From Micrococcus terreus (lineage in GTDB: Bacteria; Actinomycetota; Actinomycetes; Actinomycetales; Micrococcaceae), in NCBI RefSeq assembly GCF_900116905.1, contig NZ_FPCG01000003.1:1-64000 (forward strand): DNA of 64,000 bases, written 5' to 3'. Each line of letters begins with the position of its first letter. Position 1 is the first letter of the stretch. This document shows, piece after piece, positions 16,354 through 25,472 of the stretch. The translations under genes were made by a program, and so were the position numbers. The notes below the pieces were generated by a model. It was not told the origin of the DNA. It ran no database searches and saw nothing but the letters and a program-made list of their open reading frames with translations.

Positions 16354-17910
16354 ATGCCCATGCTGGACGGCGACGCGTGGACTGCACTTGGCCGTCCGTC
16401 GTCGGGGTATTCGGGGCCGGTGCCCGCGCGCGTGCAGATCCAAGGTGGGCCCACCTCCATCCACGCGAACATCATCGAGCTGGAACGGGGAACCACGGTG
16501 CTGGGCGCCCAGGGGGAGCTGGCCCTGGGGCTGTCCGTGCGGGCCGGGGCGAGCGGTGGGCTGATGAGCCTGGCCGCGAGCCACTCGTCGTTGGCATCCG
16601 TGGTGGCGGGGCGGACGGCTCAGTTGGCGGGAGGCCTGGCGGCCCTGGGAGCTGAGGCGGCTGTGATGCGGGAGGCGGTGCACCGCTCGGCGGCAGCGTA
16701 CCGGGAGGCCGAGGCGCGGGCGGACGCGGCGATGACGAAGCTGCTGGGCCTGCCGGCACTGATCACGGCAGGGACCCTGATGGCCGCAGGACAGGAGGTG
16801 CCCCAGCCGGTCAACAGCCTGGTGTTCAACGCCATGCCGGAGCTGATCGCCCTGGGGCTGAACGGAGCCGTGGGTGGACTCGGGAGCGCGTTCACGGTGG
16901 TCTCCTCGGCACATGCGGTGCAGTACCGGGACGAAGGTCGGACTGGGCCGCTCTCGGCCGCTGAGGTGCTCTATCCGGCGTTGCACTGGGTGGGATCGAA
17001 GACCGGAGTGGTGCAGTTGGGACCCGTGCGGGTGGCGGGTCGGACCGGGGAGGCGCGCGTGGATCTGGACGGCAGCCTGGTGGACCTGATGGAGCTGCAG
17101 AAGCGCGGACAGGACGTGGGGCCGGGAGAGATCCAGGTGGCACAGGTGACCACCCAGACGCCGGGCGCACCGGAGCGGGTGTTCGTGGTGACCGTGCCGG
17201 GGACACAGAACTGGCTCGGCTCGGAGAAGGAGTTCACCAATCCGTTCGACGGAGGCGGGATCGCCGAGGCGGCGGTGTTCGACTCGCAGCATGTGGCCGT
17301 GGGAGTGGACGAGGCGCTGCGGCAGTCCGGCGCTCAGCCGGGGGATTCGGTGGTGTTCACGGGGTACAGCCAAGGTGCCATGCACGCCATGCGCGTGGCC
17401 AACGACCCCCGGGTGAACCAGCGGTACCGCGTGGAGGCGGTGCAGACCACGGGCGGACCGGTGGAGGAGATGCCCTTGCCGGACACCGTGGAGGCACTCA
17501 ACCTGGCCGACGGCGAGGACTTCGTGGCGGCGGCCGGAGGACGGCCGATCCACTGGGGACCGCGGCGGACCACGGTGACCTTCCACGGCGGGGGACCGGC
17601 CGAGGGCGAGGGCATGGGTGCCCAACATGAGCTCGACAACTACCTGCGGCACACCCGTGATCTGGACGGAAGCGAGCAGGAGACGGCCCTGGCACCGACG
17701 TTGGAACGGTTCTCCCTACTGACGAAGGGGTCAGCGGTGGTGCACACCTATCAGCTGAAGCGGGAGCCACGGCCCGAGCCGAAGCACCCGTTGGAGCAGT
17801 CGAAGCCCCGTCCTGCCACGGTGCGCCGTGAGGTGCCGGGCGAGAGCGCGTTCCGCCCGAGCCTGGTGCGCGACCTCGACGTGCCTGGACGGGGGAGGTC
17901 CGCTCCTTAA
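16354..17910 (+). CDS. Alpha/beta hydrolase with WXG-type N-terminus, putative secreted lipase/esterase effector
   Basis: This 518-residue protein has a helical, Ala-rich N-terminal part (residues ~50-150, reminiscent of WXG/LXG export regions). A hydrophobic stretch follows (~165-195), then a lipase-like alpha/beta hydrolase. The nucleophile elbow is VVFTGYSQGAMHAM (Ser339). Plausible partners are Asp386 or Asp389 in NLADGEDFV and His425 in GAQHELDNYL, which gives a complete triad in the correct order. The preceding strand carries VFVVTVPGTQNW, an oxyanion-loop-like segment. The C-terminal ~70 residues are basic and disordered. The close link to a WXG-like partner suggests a type VII secreted lipase or esterase. 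Substrate and secretion are inferred. Confidence 0.65.
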   Translation: MPMLDGDAWTALGRPSSGYSGPVPARVQIQGGPTSIHANIIELERGTTVLGAQGELALGLSVRAGASGGLMSLAASHSSLASVVAGRTAQLAGGLAALGAEAAVMREAVHRSAAAYREAEARADAAMTKLLGLPALITAGTLMAAGQEVPQPVNSLVFNAMPELIALGLNGAVGGLGSAFTVVSSAHAVQYRDEGRTGPLSAAEVLYPALHWVGSKTGVVQLGPVRVAGRTGEARVDLDGSLVDLMELQKRGQDVGPGEIQVAQVTTQTPGAPERVFVVTVPGTQNWLGSEKEFTNPFDGGGIAEAAVFDSQHVAVGVDEALRQSGAQPGDSVVFTGYSQGAMHAMRVANDPRVNQRYRVEAVQTTGGPVEEMPLPDTVEALNLADGEDFVAAAGGRPIHWGPRRTTVTFHGGGPAEGEGMGAQHELDNYLRHTRDLDGSEQETALAPTLERFSLLTKGSAVVHTYQLKREPRPEPKHPLEQSKPRPATVRREVPGESAFRPSLVRDLDVPGRGRSAP

Positions 17911-17978
17911 CGTGTCTGGGCTATGTGTTCGAATATCTGTACGAGGAGAACGGGTTCTCGTGAGGTCGGCTGGAGGAG

Positions 17979-19781
17979 GTGGTGGTGGTCGTGGCAGTGG
18001 TGGTGGATGAGGCTGCGGCTATGCCGCCGCTGAACGTGAGCGTCGATCCTGGTGTTCTGGGCTTGAAGGAGCTTCTGGTGCTGGCGGGGCGGGTGACTCG
18101 TTCACTGACGGCGCGTCTGGTTCGACCGGATTTCGTGGAGTCGTTGGCTCCGGTGGTCTCTGAGGCACAGGTCCCGTCTGAGGTGGCTTCTGCTGGTTCG
18201 GTGACGTTGCCGGTGGTGCAGGAGCAGGTGGCTGCTCTGGTGCGGGTGGTGGAGGGTGCGGCGACGGCGGTGGCTGGTCATACGGCCCGGGTGTTTGAGG
18301 ATCCTCAGGCCCGGCATCGGTGGTTGGGGCTGCCTCAGGGGAAGACCGGGTTCCGGTCCTCCGCGGACTTCGTGGAGAAGACCCAGCACACGCCGGCCCG
18401 GCAGACCCGGGAGCGGGAGAACCGGGCGGCCCAACACCTGACGGTCTCCTCGGATGGTCCAGAGGCTGGTGGTTCGCTTCCTGAGGTGTCTGGTGCGTTG
18501 TGGTCCGGTGCGGTGGACCCTTCTGTGGTGGATGTGATCACTCGGACCCTGGGCCAGGCCCGGCGCGCGGCGGCCACGGCGCGGGCGTCGAGATCTTGGG
18601 TGGAGCAGCAGGTGGCTGCGGGTGAGGTGGAGTTGATGGGTCGGGCGCGTCGGGAGTGTCCGGGGGTGATGGTCCAGGTGTGCAAGCGCTGGCTGGCAAG
18701 GTTCAACGACGACCTGGAGCGCACCACCGGTGAGCCACCCCAGGAAGTGGTGCATCAGGGGCGTGCTGCCCGGTTCGTGCGGGAGGAGGGCGGACTGTTC
18801 CTGTGGCACTTGTTCCTGACCCAGGCCCAGCATGAGATCTTCAAGACCGTGGCCTCAGCTGGTGCCAATCCGCGGGCCCGGAAGAACCAACAGGCCGCTG
18901 ATGGTGGGCCTGCTGGTCAGGACGGTGAGCTGTCGCCAGATCTCTTGAGCCTGTTTGATCAGGCCACGCAGGGCGCAGAAGAACAGGACCGGGCCACTGA
19001 GGACGAGGTGTTCTGTGCTGGTGTGGCTCCGTGGGTGGAGCGGGGTGAGGAGCGGAATCGTCGTCAGGTCGATGCGGTGATCACCGCCCTGAGCGCGGCG
19101 CTGCGGATCAAGGATTCGGGGTTGCCGGATACGGGTGGGTATGCCCCGCAGGTGATGGCGGTGATCGACTACGACACCCTGGCCGGCAGACTCTTGGACC
19201 ACCCTGACCCGCCACCACCACCGGAGGTCCCGACGGAGCTGTTGCGGCCAGGGGAGCCCGGGTATGAGCCTCCGGGGAAGCCACCGCCGGGTGGGGTGGA
19301 CTTACGGGGGTCTTTGGTGTCCACGGCGGGGTTCACGGGTCCGATCGACCCCAGGGTGATCCGGGCGTGGGCCTGTGACGCGCAGATCCTGCCGGTGGTG
19401 TTGGGGGCTCAGGGGCAGATCGTGGATGCCGGGCCGGCCCGGAGGCTGTTCCCGGCCCCGTTGCGGCGGGCGATCATCGCCCGGGACCGGGGATGTGCTG
19501 CTCCGGGGTGTGGGCAGCCGGCCACCTACTGTCAGGTCCATCATGTTCAGCACTATGAGCATGGGGGTCGGACCACGGTGGAGAACGGGGTGCTGCTGTG
19601 CGAGCACCACCACCAGGCGGTGCACCATGACCAGTATCGGATCCACATGCGCCACGGGATCCCCTGGTTCGAGGACACCAGCCCCACCGCCCGGTCCAGG
19701 CAGGCCAGCTCGAGGACCGGTGATGAGCCGGAGCTGACCCGCAACCAGTACTGGGCCGACCACCCAGACCCACCATGGTGA
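17979..19781 (+). CDS. DUF222/13E12-family HNH endonuclease-like protein
   Basis: This 600-residue protein combines an N-terminal DUF222 region with a C-terminal HNH nuclease domain. The zinc/HNH core reads RDRGCAAPGC, CQVHHVQHYEHGG and LCEHHHQAVH around residues 495-555. It is a member of the 13E12 repeat family, which is dispersed in multiple copies in actinobacterial genomes and is often considered mobile or self-spreading. The biological role is unproven. The start is uncertain: GTG at 17979 lies within a run of GTG codons after GGAGGAGG, and an ATG at 18021 is also possible. The gene is flanked by unrelated genes on both sides. Confidence 0.85.
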   Translation: MVVVVAVVVDEAAAMPPLNVSVDPGVLGLKELLVLAGRVTRSLTARLVRPDFVESLAPVVSEAQVPSEVASAGSVTLPVVQEQVAALVRVVEGAATAVAGHTARVFEDPQARHRWLGLPQGKTGFRSSADFVEKTQHTPARQTRERENRAAQHLTVSSDGPEAGGSLPEVSGALWSGAVDPSVVDVITRTLGQARRAAATARASRSWVEQQVAAGEVELMGRARRECPGVMVQVCKRWLARFNDDLERTTGEPPQEVVHQGRAARFVREEGGLFLWHLFLTQAQHEIFKTVASAGANPRARKNQQAADGGPAGQDGELSPDLLSLFDQATQGAEEQDRATEDEVFCAGVAPWVERGEERNRRQVDAVITALSAALRIKDSGLPDTGGYAPQVMAVIDYDTLAGRLLDHPDPPPPPEVPTELLRPGEPGYEPPGKPPPGGVDLRGSLVSTAGFTGPIDPRVIRAWACDAQILPVVLGAQGQIVDAGPARRLFPAPLRRAIIARDRGCAAPGCGQPATYCQVHHVQHYEHGGRTTVENGVLLCEHHHQAVHHDQYRIHMRHGIPWFEDTSPTARSRQASSRTGDEPELTRNQYWADHPDPPW

Positions 19782-19784
19782 GGT

Positions 19785-20372
19785 TCAGGGACGCTGGTGG
19801 TCGCCCTGGACGAGTTCCTGAGGAATGAGATCGGCATGACGGACACCGCGGAGCAGGTAGGGATCGATCGCGATGCCTCGGCGGAGCACGCTCAGGGCGC
19901 CGGTCGGCTCCATGATCACGCAGGCCACCTCAGACCGGTTCCGGATGCCCGCACGGCGCAGCGCCGTGTGCAGCTCCAGATCGGTGACGTGGGTGCGGCG
20001 CATGGCCTCGGGCAGCTCCCGTTCGCCGATCATGAGCACCACCGGTTCCGAGGTCAGCAGTCGCGCACCGCGCAGGGTGCCGCGAATGTGACCGAAGGCC
20101 GCCTCCAACAGGAAGAGGGTGAACAGGCCCAGCGCGCCGGCGGCCAGCGTCGGCGGGTGGCCCAGGATCACCCGGCCAGCCACCGCACCGAGCATCACCG
20201 TCACCACGATGTCGAAGGTGCCCAGCCCGCTGAGCACACGCTGGCCGAACAGTCGCACCAGGAGCAGGAACACCAGGTAGATGCCCACGGCTGAGATCAC
20301 CACAGCCACACCCTGTTCCAGGTTCAGGCCGAGCCGCTCGCCCACTGCCGTCCAGTCCAGGTCCATGTCCAC
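19785..20372 (-). CDS. DUF421 (YetF-like) membrane protein
   Basis: This 195-residue protein has the DUF421 layout. Three membrane helices at the N-terminus (residues ~20-40, 50-75 and 80-100) are followed by a cytoplasmic alpha/beta domain. That domain carries PVVLMIGERELPEAMRRTHV and the conserved DLELHTALRRAGIRN. Members affect membrane or spore properties in Bacillus, but no general function is known. The gene lies 9 bp after the YvlD-like membrane gene, so they share a transcript. The start may be GTG at 20372 or ATG at 20366. It converges with the HNH gene, with only 3 bp between them. Confidence 0.85.
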   Translation of the reverse strand: MDMDLDWTAVGERLGLNLEQGVAVVISAVGIYLVFLLLVRLFGQRVLSGLGTFDIVVTVMLGAVAGRVILGHPPTLAAGALGLFTLFLLEAAFGHIRGTLRGARLLTSEPVVLMIGERELPEAMRRTHVTDLELHTALRRAGIRNRSEVACVIMEPTGALSVLRRGIAIDPYLLRGVRHADLIPQELVQGDHQRP

Positions 20373-20381
20373 CGTCAGGGG

Positions 20382-20801
20382 TCAGCGGGTGCTGGGCTTG
20401 CGGACGGTACCCACCAAGCCGTTGGCCAACATCGAGACCAGAGAGACGATGATCGCCGCCAGCACCGCCGTCCAGAAGAACGAGTCGATGGTCAGGCTGA
20501 CGGGCAGGAACGAGGTCAGCCACACGGTCAGCATCAGCATGATCGCGTTGATGATGATCGTGAACAGGCCGAGCGTCAGACAGGTCAGCGGCAGCGAAAG
20601 CAACGAGATGATCGGCTTCACCACGGCATTGACGGCGCCGAACACCAGGCCGATCGCCAGGAAGGCCAGGATCTGGCCGACGTCCGCATTGCCCGTCGCG
20701 GCCGCGGCCGAAGCGGACGAGACCTCCATGCCCGGCAACAGCAGGGTGGCGACCCAGAGCGCGGCGGCGTTGATGATGACGCGTATCAGCAGACCGATCA
20801 T
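20382..20801 (-). CDS. Phage holin family 4 / YvlD-like membrane protein
   Basis: This 139-residue protein begins MIGLLIRVIINAAALWVA and has four hydrophobic helices. The conserved core FGAVNAVVKPIISLLSLPLT belongs to the PF04020 (YvlD / mycobacterial-type holin-like) family. In firmicutes, relatives belong to envelope-stress operons; the function here is unknown. The start at 20801 is the first ATG of the conserved N-terminus. The long frame upstream of it has no coding character. The gene is divergent from the interrupted exported-protein gene at 20871. Confidence 0.82.
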   Translation of the reverse strand: MIGLLIRVIINAAALWVATLLLPGMEVSSASAAAATGNADVGQILAFLAIGLVFGAVNAVVKPIISLLSLPLTCLTLGLFTIIINAIMLMLTVWLTSFLPVSLTIDSFFWTAVLAAIIVSLVSMLANGLVGTVRKPSTR

Positions 20802-20921
20802 GCATCCATCGTCCCACGCGAGGCCTGGATAGAGTGGTGCAGGATTCTGACAGGACCGAGGGGACGATCCATGGGCCGGCACGGGCAGACGAAACGCGTG
20901 ACCTGCGCCTGATTCTTCGCC

Positions 20922-22037
20922 GTGTGCACCCTGCTGATTGCGGGAAGCCTCCCTGCCGGTCTTGCTCATGCCCAGCCTTCGCCAGTTCCAGGTGCTCAGA
21001 CCGTGGCCGATCAGGCCCCAGAGCCGGTCTACCCCACGAACACCGAACTGCCCGTCCCCGGGACGGAGCCGCCACCGGCGGTCCTGGATGAGGACTACGT
21101 CTCCGGCGACTGGATCGCCCAGGACGGTCGGGTGATCCCTGCGGTCGGCATCGTGACCGAGAGCATCGACCAGGCGGTCCTGCATCGTCTGCGTCCTCTC
21201 GTGGACCAGCGTCGGATCATCGCCGTCACCCGTCAACTGCCCCTGGACGGCCGGCGGCTCATGCTCATCGTGGACAGTGCCGACGAGGCCGACACCGCCC
21301 ACCAGATCCGAACAGACGCAGAGGCCACCGCCCACGCGATGATCACCGAACGCCGGACGGGCATGCTGCTGGAACGCCTGGCCCCGGACACCGAACGCCG
21401 CCCGCGTCTGGACCCCGGGTGGATCGTCCTGACCGTGACGCTCCCGTCCACACCCGAGCAGCAGGCGCAGACGGTCCTGGAGGTGGGCGAGGGAGTCGGA
21501 TGGAAGGAGGAGGGGTCAGCGCAGCGGATCGAGCAGGCAGGACGTGACCTTCGGGCAGACGAACTGCTCAGCGACGGATTGATGCAGCTCGTCACCACGG
21601 CGGTCGAGGAGACCACCCCACCGGACCGCGGCGTCTGGGCATCACTGACCCAGGGGCGGTGGATTCCCTTGGCCGGCGTCGTGCTTCTGCTGGTCGCAGT
21701 CGCCGTGATCTCGCGCCTGCTGCAGCGACGCAGGGTCCGCGCGGTCACCGCTCACCGGGCCGATCATCGCTGGTATGCCTCTGCAGGAGCAGATCCGGCG
21801 CTGCGCCTGCGGCAGGTCATCGAGGCCCTTGCCCTGGCCCTGGACGCACCTCACGCGCGCGCATTGCCCTCAGCGAGGCCTGCCCTGACCACGATCGTGC
21901 AGGACACCTTGGAGCTGGACCGGATCGCACCGAGGAGTCGAACCGGTCATGCGGCGCCGCCCCGGAGAGCTGGCGCGCACGGGATCGAGGAGCGACTGGA
22001 AGCGGCGCTGCAGCTGCTCGCGCAGCTGATCCGGTAG
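20922..22037 (+). CDS. Exported membrane protein of unknown function; signal peptide interrupted by UGA
   Basis: The open frame from the GTG at 20922 gives 371 residues. There is an extracytoplasmic region (~20-225), a single membrane helix (~230-250, WIPLAGVVLLLVAVAVISRL) and a cytoplasmic tail with basic residues. No family was recognised. In the same frame, a better start lies upstream: ATG at 20871, preceded by GAGGGGACG. It is followed by 13 codons (MGRHGQTKRVTCA), a TGA at 20910-20912, and then FFAVCTLLIAGSLPAGLAHA. Joined across the TGA this is a textbook signal peptide with an AHA cleavage site, whereas the GTG start lacks the charged n-region. The TGA may be a TGG-to-TGA mutation. 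It is followed after 90 bp by the large gene at 22127, with which it probably works. Confidence 0.6.
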   Translation: MCTLLIAGSLPAGLAHAQPSPVPGAQTVADQAPEPVYPTNTELPVPGTEPPPAVLDEDYVSGDWIAQDGRVIPAVGIVTESIDQAVLHRLRPLVDQRRIIAVTRQLPLDGRRLMLIVDSADEADTAHQIRTDAEATAHAMITERRTGMLLERLAPDTERRPRLDPGWIVLTVTLPSTPEQQAQTVLEVGEGVGWKEEGSAQRIEQAGRDLRADELLSDGLMQLVTTAVEETTPPDRGVWASLTQGRWIPLAGVVLLLVAVAVISRLLQRRRVRAVTAHRADHRWYASAGADPALRLRQVIEALALALDAPHARALPSARPALTTIVQDTLELDRIAPRSRTGHAAPPRRAGAHGIEERLEAALQLLAQLIR

Positions 22038-22126
22038 GGAGCCGCAGCCCGGCCACGTGTGGACTTTCCCGACGACGTCCATCAGGTCCTCCATCAGGGT
22101 CCCGGCACGCAGGGGGAGAGCGGGCC

Positions 22127-24769
22127 ATGAACCGACAGGCGAAGTCAGGCCGGGGGCTGGGACGGTGGCTGGTGGGGCGACGGATGACCACGGCCGTGGG
22201 CTGGACGGCCCTGGGGACGTTGCTGCTGCCCTTTCTGCTCGGCATCTGGGGCTATGTCACCCTGACGGCTCAGCCGCAGCACACGGTGCAGATCACCGTG
22301 GACGAGGGCCTTCCCTGGCAGATCACCCAGGCCACCGTGGACGCTGCCATGGCCGATGCCCCTGTGCGGTCCTGGGAACAGGTCACCCTTCGCGTGACGG
22401 ACCAGTACTTCACCACGGCTCACCAGCGGCAGCAGGAGGGGACCGAAGGCTTCGGAGCTGACCTCATCCTCTCTGTTCACCCTGATCCGCTCTCCTCAGG
22501 TCTGTCCAGCCGAGAAGCGACCAACAGCGGGGTGGCGGCACATCCGGAGATGCCGACGTTCTGGCGTGAGTACGGCGGACCGGCCGATGAGGTCGCACGC
22601 CTGTACCGAGCCAACCTGGGTGTGGGCCAGGGGCCGTCAGGGGTGGTGGCCGCAGCACGGCACATCGGTGAACTGACCTACTCCGGCGCGCCGCGCGTGC
22701 CTGCCGCATGGATCGCCTGGACAGGGGGGACCGCTGCCGCGGCGCTGCTGCTCGGCACTGTCTGGGTGCGGCTGCATCGGCGGGACGCCGAGGTGCGTCG
22801 AGCCTTCCAGCGAGGACAGGCCGACCTCGCCCGGGTGCTCCTGGAGGAGGACGCGCTGGCGCTCACCCTGGTGGCTGTGCCCCCTCAGCAGCAGAAGCGT
22901 CACCCCGGCTATCAACGCCTGAGACGTCAGGTCACCGAGGGGACCACGCCGCTGGTGCGGCGCGAACAGAAGATCGCCGACGGCCTGGCCTCCACCGAAC
23001 GCGAGGCCTGGAGCACCGCGGCTCGGGATGTGCCGGGATTCACGGCGCAGGCCCGACTGCTGGCCGAGCAGACCGAGGCACTCCTGGCCGCCGGTGAGGT
23101 GCTCACCGGTTCCCGGACAGGGCAGGGCGTCTTGGACCGAGTGGCCGACCCTCTCGTCACGGCGGCGAGGAGCCTGCAGGCGCGCCTGCGCACGGCGCCG
23201 CCAGGAACGGTCCAGCCCGGTCGACTGGACGAGTTGGACGAGGCGGTCCTCGCCCTGCTGGCCGTGGTCCAGAAGGACGCCCCGTCCGATGCGCCCGGCA
23301 TCAGTGCCTCAGGTCGGAGCGATTGGGACCGGGCCGAGCGTCGGCTCACGGGAGTCGCACGAAGCATCAGATCCGACCTCGAACGATTCCCGCTCGGCCG
23401 CACGGCAGAACGAGAACCGAGTCACACATCGAGTGACACCCAGCTGCGGAACGGTCTGGGCCTGACGCTCCGCCAGGACGGAGGAGCCAGGCGCGCTCTG
23501 GCTCAGACCCAGGCCGTGGCGACCGCTCTGCTGGGAGAGCTGGAGGGCGCGATGTCCGCCCCGACGTCGAGTGCCGTTCGTTCTGACACCGGGGATTCAC
23601 CCGCGACGCGCGGCGGTGGGCAGTGGTGGAAACGCTGGCGCGGGTCGGGCACCGTGATCGCTGCCGGCATGCTGCGCCGCGGTGGAGGGGCTGGGGTGCA
23701 GGGCCTCCGACTGACCGGACGGAGATGGCTGATGGCCACCCTGCTGAGCCTGGTGATCGCCCAGCCGCTGGCGGGCGCGTGGGCTGAACGGGCAACGCCC
23801 CATCAATCCTGGGACCTGCAGGGACGGGAGGCCATCCGCAGTCTGGTGGTGGATGGCCCGAACCTGGGCATCAGCCCTGAGCGGGTGCTGGACCGGATCG
23901 ACGGCAGCTTCCCGGAGCAGCTGGACGTGGTCGTCGCCGTCCGCGCTGCGGAGGCCTATGTCACTCCCGAGCCGGTCGACGGGGAGCTGCACCCAGGAGA
24001 CGTGGTGCATGCGGAGGTCCACTCGGTGATCGAGGGAGCGCAACGCATCCGTGCTGAGTTCCCCGAGCGGATCGACCCTGACACTGGGGAGCTGCTGACG
24101 GGGCAGGTGATCGTGCCGATCCTGGTCTGGGAGGACGGGCGTCGGTCCATGATGGACACCCAGCTGCCGCGACCACTGGTGGGAGGGCACGCCTTCAGCG
24201 GTGGGAATCCGGGGTTGCTGACCGGAGTGGAGGCGGTCTCGCTGGACGGGCGGGTGGCCAGCGCGCTCGCCGATGTCGCTCGAGACCTGCAGACCGATCC
24301 AGCGGACCTGGTGGAGGACCTCAGCGAGGAGAGCCTCCGGCTGCTGCTGACCCTGATGCTGACCGTGCTGATCCTGGCCCTGGCCGCCCTCGTGGAGTCG
24401 TTCGCGTCCTTCGCCTGGGGGCTGCGCGGCATCGGCTCGCTGAGCCGCTCTGGCCGTCGTCTGCGGACCGTGCGCCGGGAACTGGGACAGCTGCTGCTGG
24501 AGCTCGACCGCACCCGACTGGACCGCGTGGCCGTCCTGGGTGCCGGGCCCGCCGGCTCTCCGCAGGAGGCGGAGCAGAGACTCTACGAGCGGGCCCTGGA
24601 CTCGGCCTGGCGTGATGCCGAGGACCTGGGCAACCTGACCATCGGCCAGCGGTTGCGTGGGGCGGCTGAACCGCGGTTGGAGCGTCTCGAACAGGCCGTG
24701 GCGCTGCTGCAGGATCGCGACAGCGATGTGGCGGATCGAGCCGCTCGAGTGCTGTCCCTGGCCCGCTGA
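22127..24769 (+). CDS. Large multi-domain membrane protein of unknown function
   Basis: This 880-residue protein has at least four membrane segments: ~27-48 (GWTALGTLLLPFLLGIWGYV), ~193-213, ~528-550 and ~738-760. The first two loops are probably extracytoplasmic. Between segments 2 and 3 is a long charged, helical, probably coiled-coil cytoplasmic region with many Arg and Glu residues. A similar helical region follows segment 4. I recognise no catalytic motif. The two halves have related layouts (TM, soluble domain, TM, helical tail), which may reflect an internal duplication. The ATG at 22127 follows AGGGGGAG. An apparent extension to 21659 overlaps the previous gene in another frame and was rejected. 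The upstream interrupted gene shares the TM-plus-helical-tail design. Confidence 0.6.
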   Translation: MNRQAKSGRGLGRWLVGRRMTTAVGWTALGTLLLPFLLGIWGYVTLTAQPQHTVQITVDEGLPWQITQATVDAAMADAPVRSWEQVTLRVTDQYFTTAHQRQQEGTEGFGADLILSVHPDPLSSGLSSREATNSGVAAHPEMPTFWREYGGPADEVARLYRANLGVGQGPSGVVAAARHIGELTYSGAPRVPAAWIAWTGGTAAAALLLGTVWVRLHRRDAEVRRAFQRGQADLARVLLEEDALALTLVAVPPQQQKRHPGYQRLRRQVTEGTTPLVRREQKIADGLASTEREAWSTAARDVPGFTAQARLLAEQTEALLAAGEVLTGSRTGQGVLDRVADPLVTAARSLQARLRTAPPGTVQPGRLDELDEAVLALLAVVQKDAPSDAPGISASGRSDWDRAERRLTGVARSIRSDLERFPLGRTAEREPSHTSSDTQLRNGLGLTLRQDGGARRALAQTQAVATALLGELEGAMSAPTSSAVRSDTGDSPATRGGGQWWKRWRGSGTVIAAGMLRRGGGAGVQGLRLTGRRWLMATLLSLVIAQPLAGAWAERATPHQSWDLQGREAIRSLVVDGPNLGISPERVLDRIDGSFPEQLDVVVAVRAAEAYVTPEPVDGELHPGDVVHAEVHSVIEGAQRIRAEFPERIDPDTGELLTGQVIVPILVWEDGRRSMMDTQLPRPLVGGHAFSGGNPGLLTGVEAVSLDGRVASALADVARDLQTDPADLVEDLSEESLRLLLTLMLTVLILALAALVESFASFAWGLRGIGSLSRSGRRLRTVRRELGQLLLELDRTRLDRVAVLGAGPAGSPQEAEQRLYERALDSAWRDAEDLGNLTIGQRLRGAAEPRLERLEQAVALLQDRDSDVADRAARVLSLAR

Positions 24770-24896
24770 CGGGACGCTCGAAGAGCACCTGTGGGACAGG
24801 TCACCACGGGTCTGTGCGGCCGTCGGCGCGTGGTTAGACTGACCGGCGGCCCGGCGGGATCGCCGAGCGCACCCCACACCTCAGGAGCTGATCGTC

Positions 24897-25427
24897 ATGT
24901 CATCCGCCGCCTTCCGCGGGATCTCCGTCCGCGCCGCCGCCCTCAGCGCCGTCGCCCTGTTGGCCCTGACCGGGTGCAGCGGAGGGTCTGACCAGGACGG
25001 CACCGAGCAGCCCACCGCAGCCTCGTCTTCGACCCAGGCCTCAGGCTCGGCCACCGAGGAGTCCACCGCAGAGACCGAGGCCCAGCCCGTCTCCTTCGAG
25101 CCCGGGGACTGCCTCACCGCCGACCCCGGCATCCGCAACGTCGCCTCCTTCCAGAAGGTGGACTGCGAGGGCGAGCACACGGCCGAGTACCTGTGGTCGG
25201 TGCCGGAGTCCGATCCGGCCGATGAGGACGCCCCGGACACCGAGGCCGCCTGCCGTGCCCAGACCGAGGAGTACCTGGACGAGGTCGATGTGCCGCTGAC
25301 CGCCACCGAGCTGCGCAACGCGTCCGACCAGTCCCAGCACTGCATCGTCTACTCGGTCACCGACCCGTGGACCGGTCAGATCGTGGACGCCTCCGTCACC
25401 CTGGATGATGCCCTCGCCCAGCAGTGA
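24897..25427 (+). CDS. Lipoprotein with septum-formation-like domain
   Basis: This 176-residue protein has a lipoprotein signal peptide ending LLALTGC (lipidated Cys27). A Ser/Thr/Glu-rich linker follows (~30-65). The small domain has paired cysteines: FEPGDCLTADPG, KVDCEGEHTAEYLW, AACRAQ and SQHCIVYS. The pattern GDC...V-x-C-x-x-x-H-x-x-E matches the Septum_form-type domain common in actinobacterial cell-surface lipoproteins. It is anchored on the outer face of the membrane; its role is unknown. A strong hairpin follows its stop, so transcription ends there. Confidence 0.75.
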   Translation: MSSAAFRGISVRAAALSAVALLALTGCSGGSDQDGTEQPTAASSSTQASGSATEESTAETEAQPVSFEPGDCLTADPGIRNVASFQKVDCEGEHTAEYLWSVPESDPADEDAPDTEAACRAQTEEYLDEVDVPLTATELRNASDQSQHCIVYSVTDPWTGQIVDASVTLDDALAQQ

Positions 25428-25437
25428 TCCATTCCGG

Positions 25438-25472
25438 CCGGTCCGGAGCTCCCCACCGGGAGACCGGACCGG
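25438..25472 (+). terminator. Rho-independent-type hairpin after the lipoprotein gene
   Basis: CCGGTCCGG (25438-25446) pairs with CCGGACCGG (25464-25472), extended by CTCCC/GGGAG inside. It lies 11 bp after the lipoprotein stop. There is no long T-run, as is usual in high-GC actinobacteria. Confidence 0.65.

Noticed and set aside
20910-20912. Selenocysteine coding at the in-frame TGA
   Set aside because: The position is in a signal peptide, no bacterial SECIS-like hairpin is evident just downstream, and a TGG-to-TGA mutation or sequencing error is simpler.
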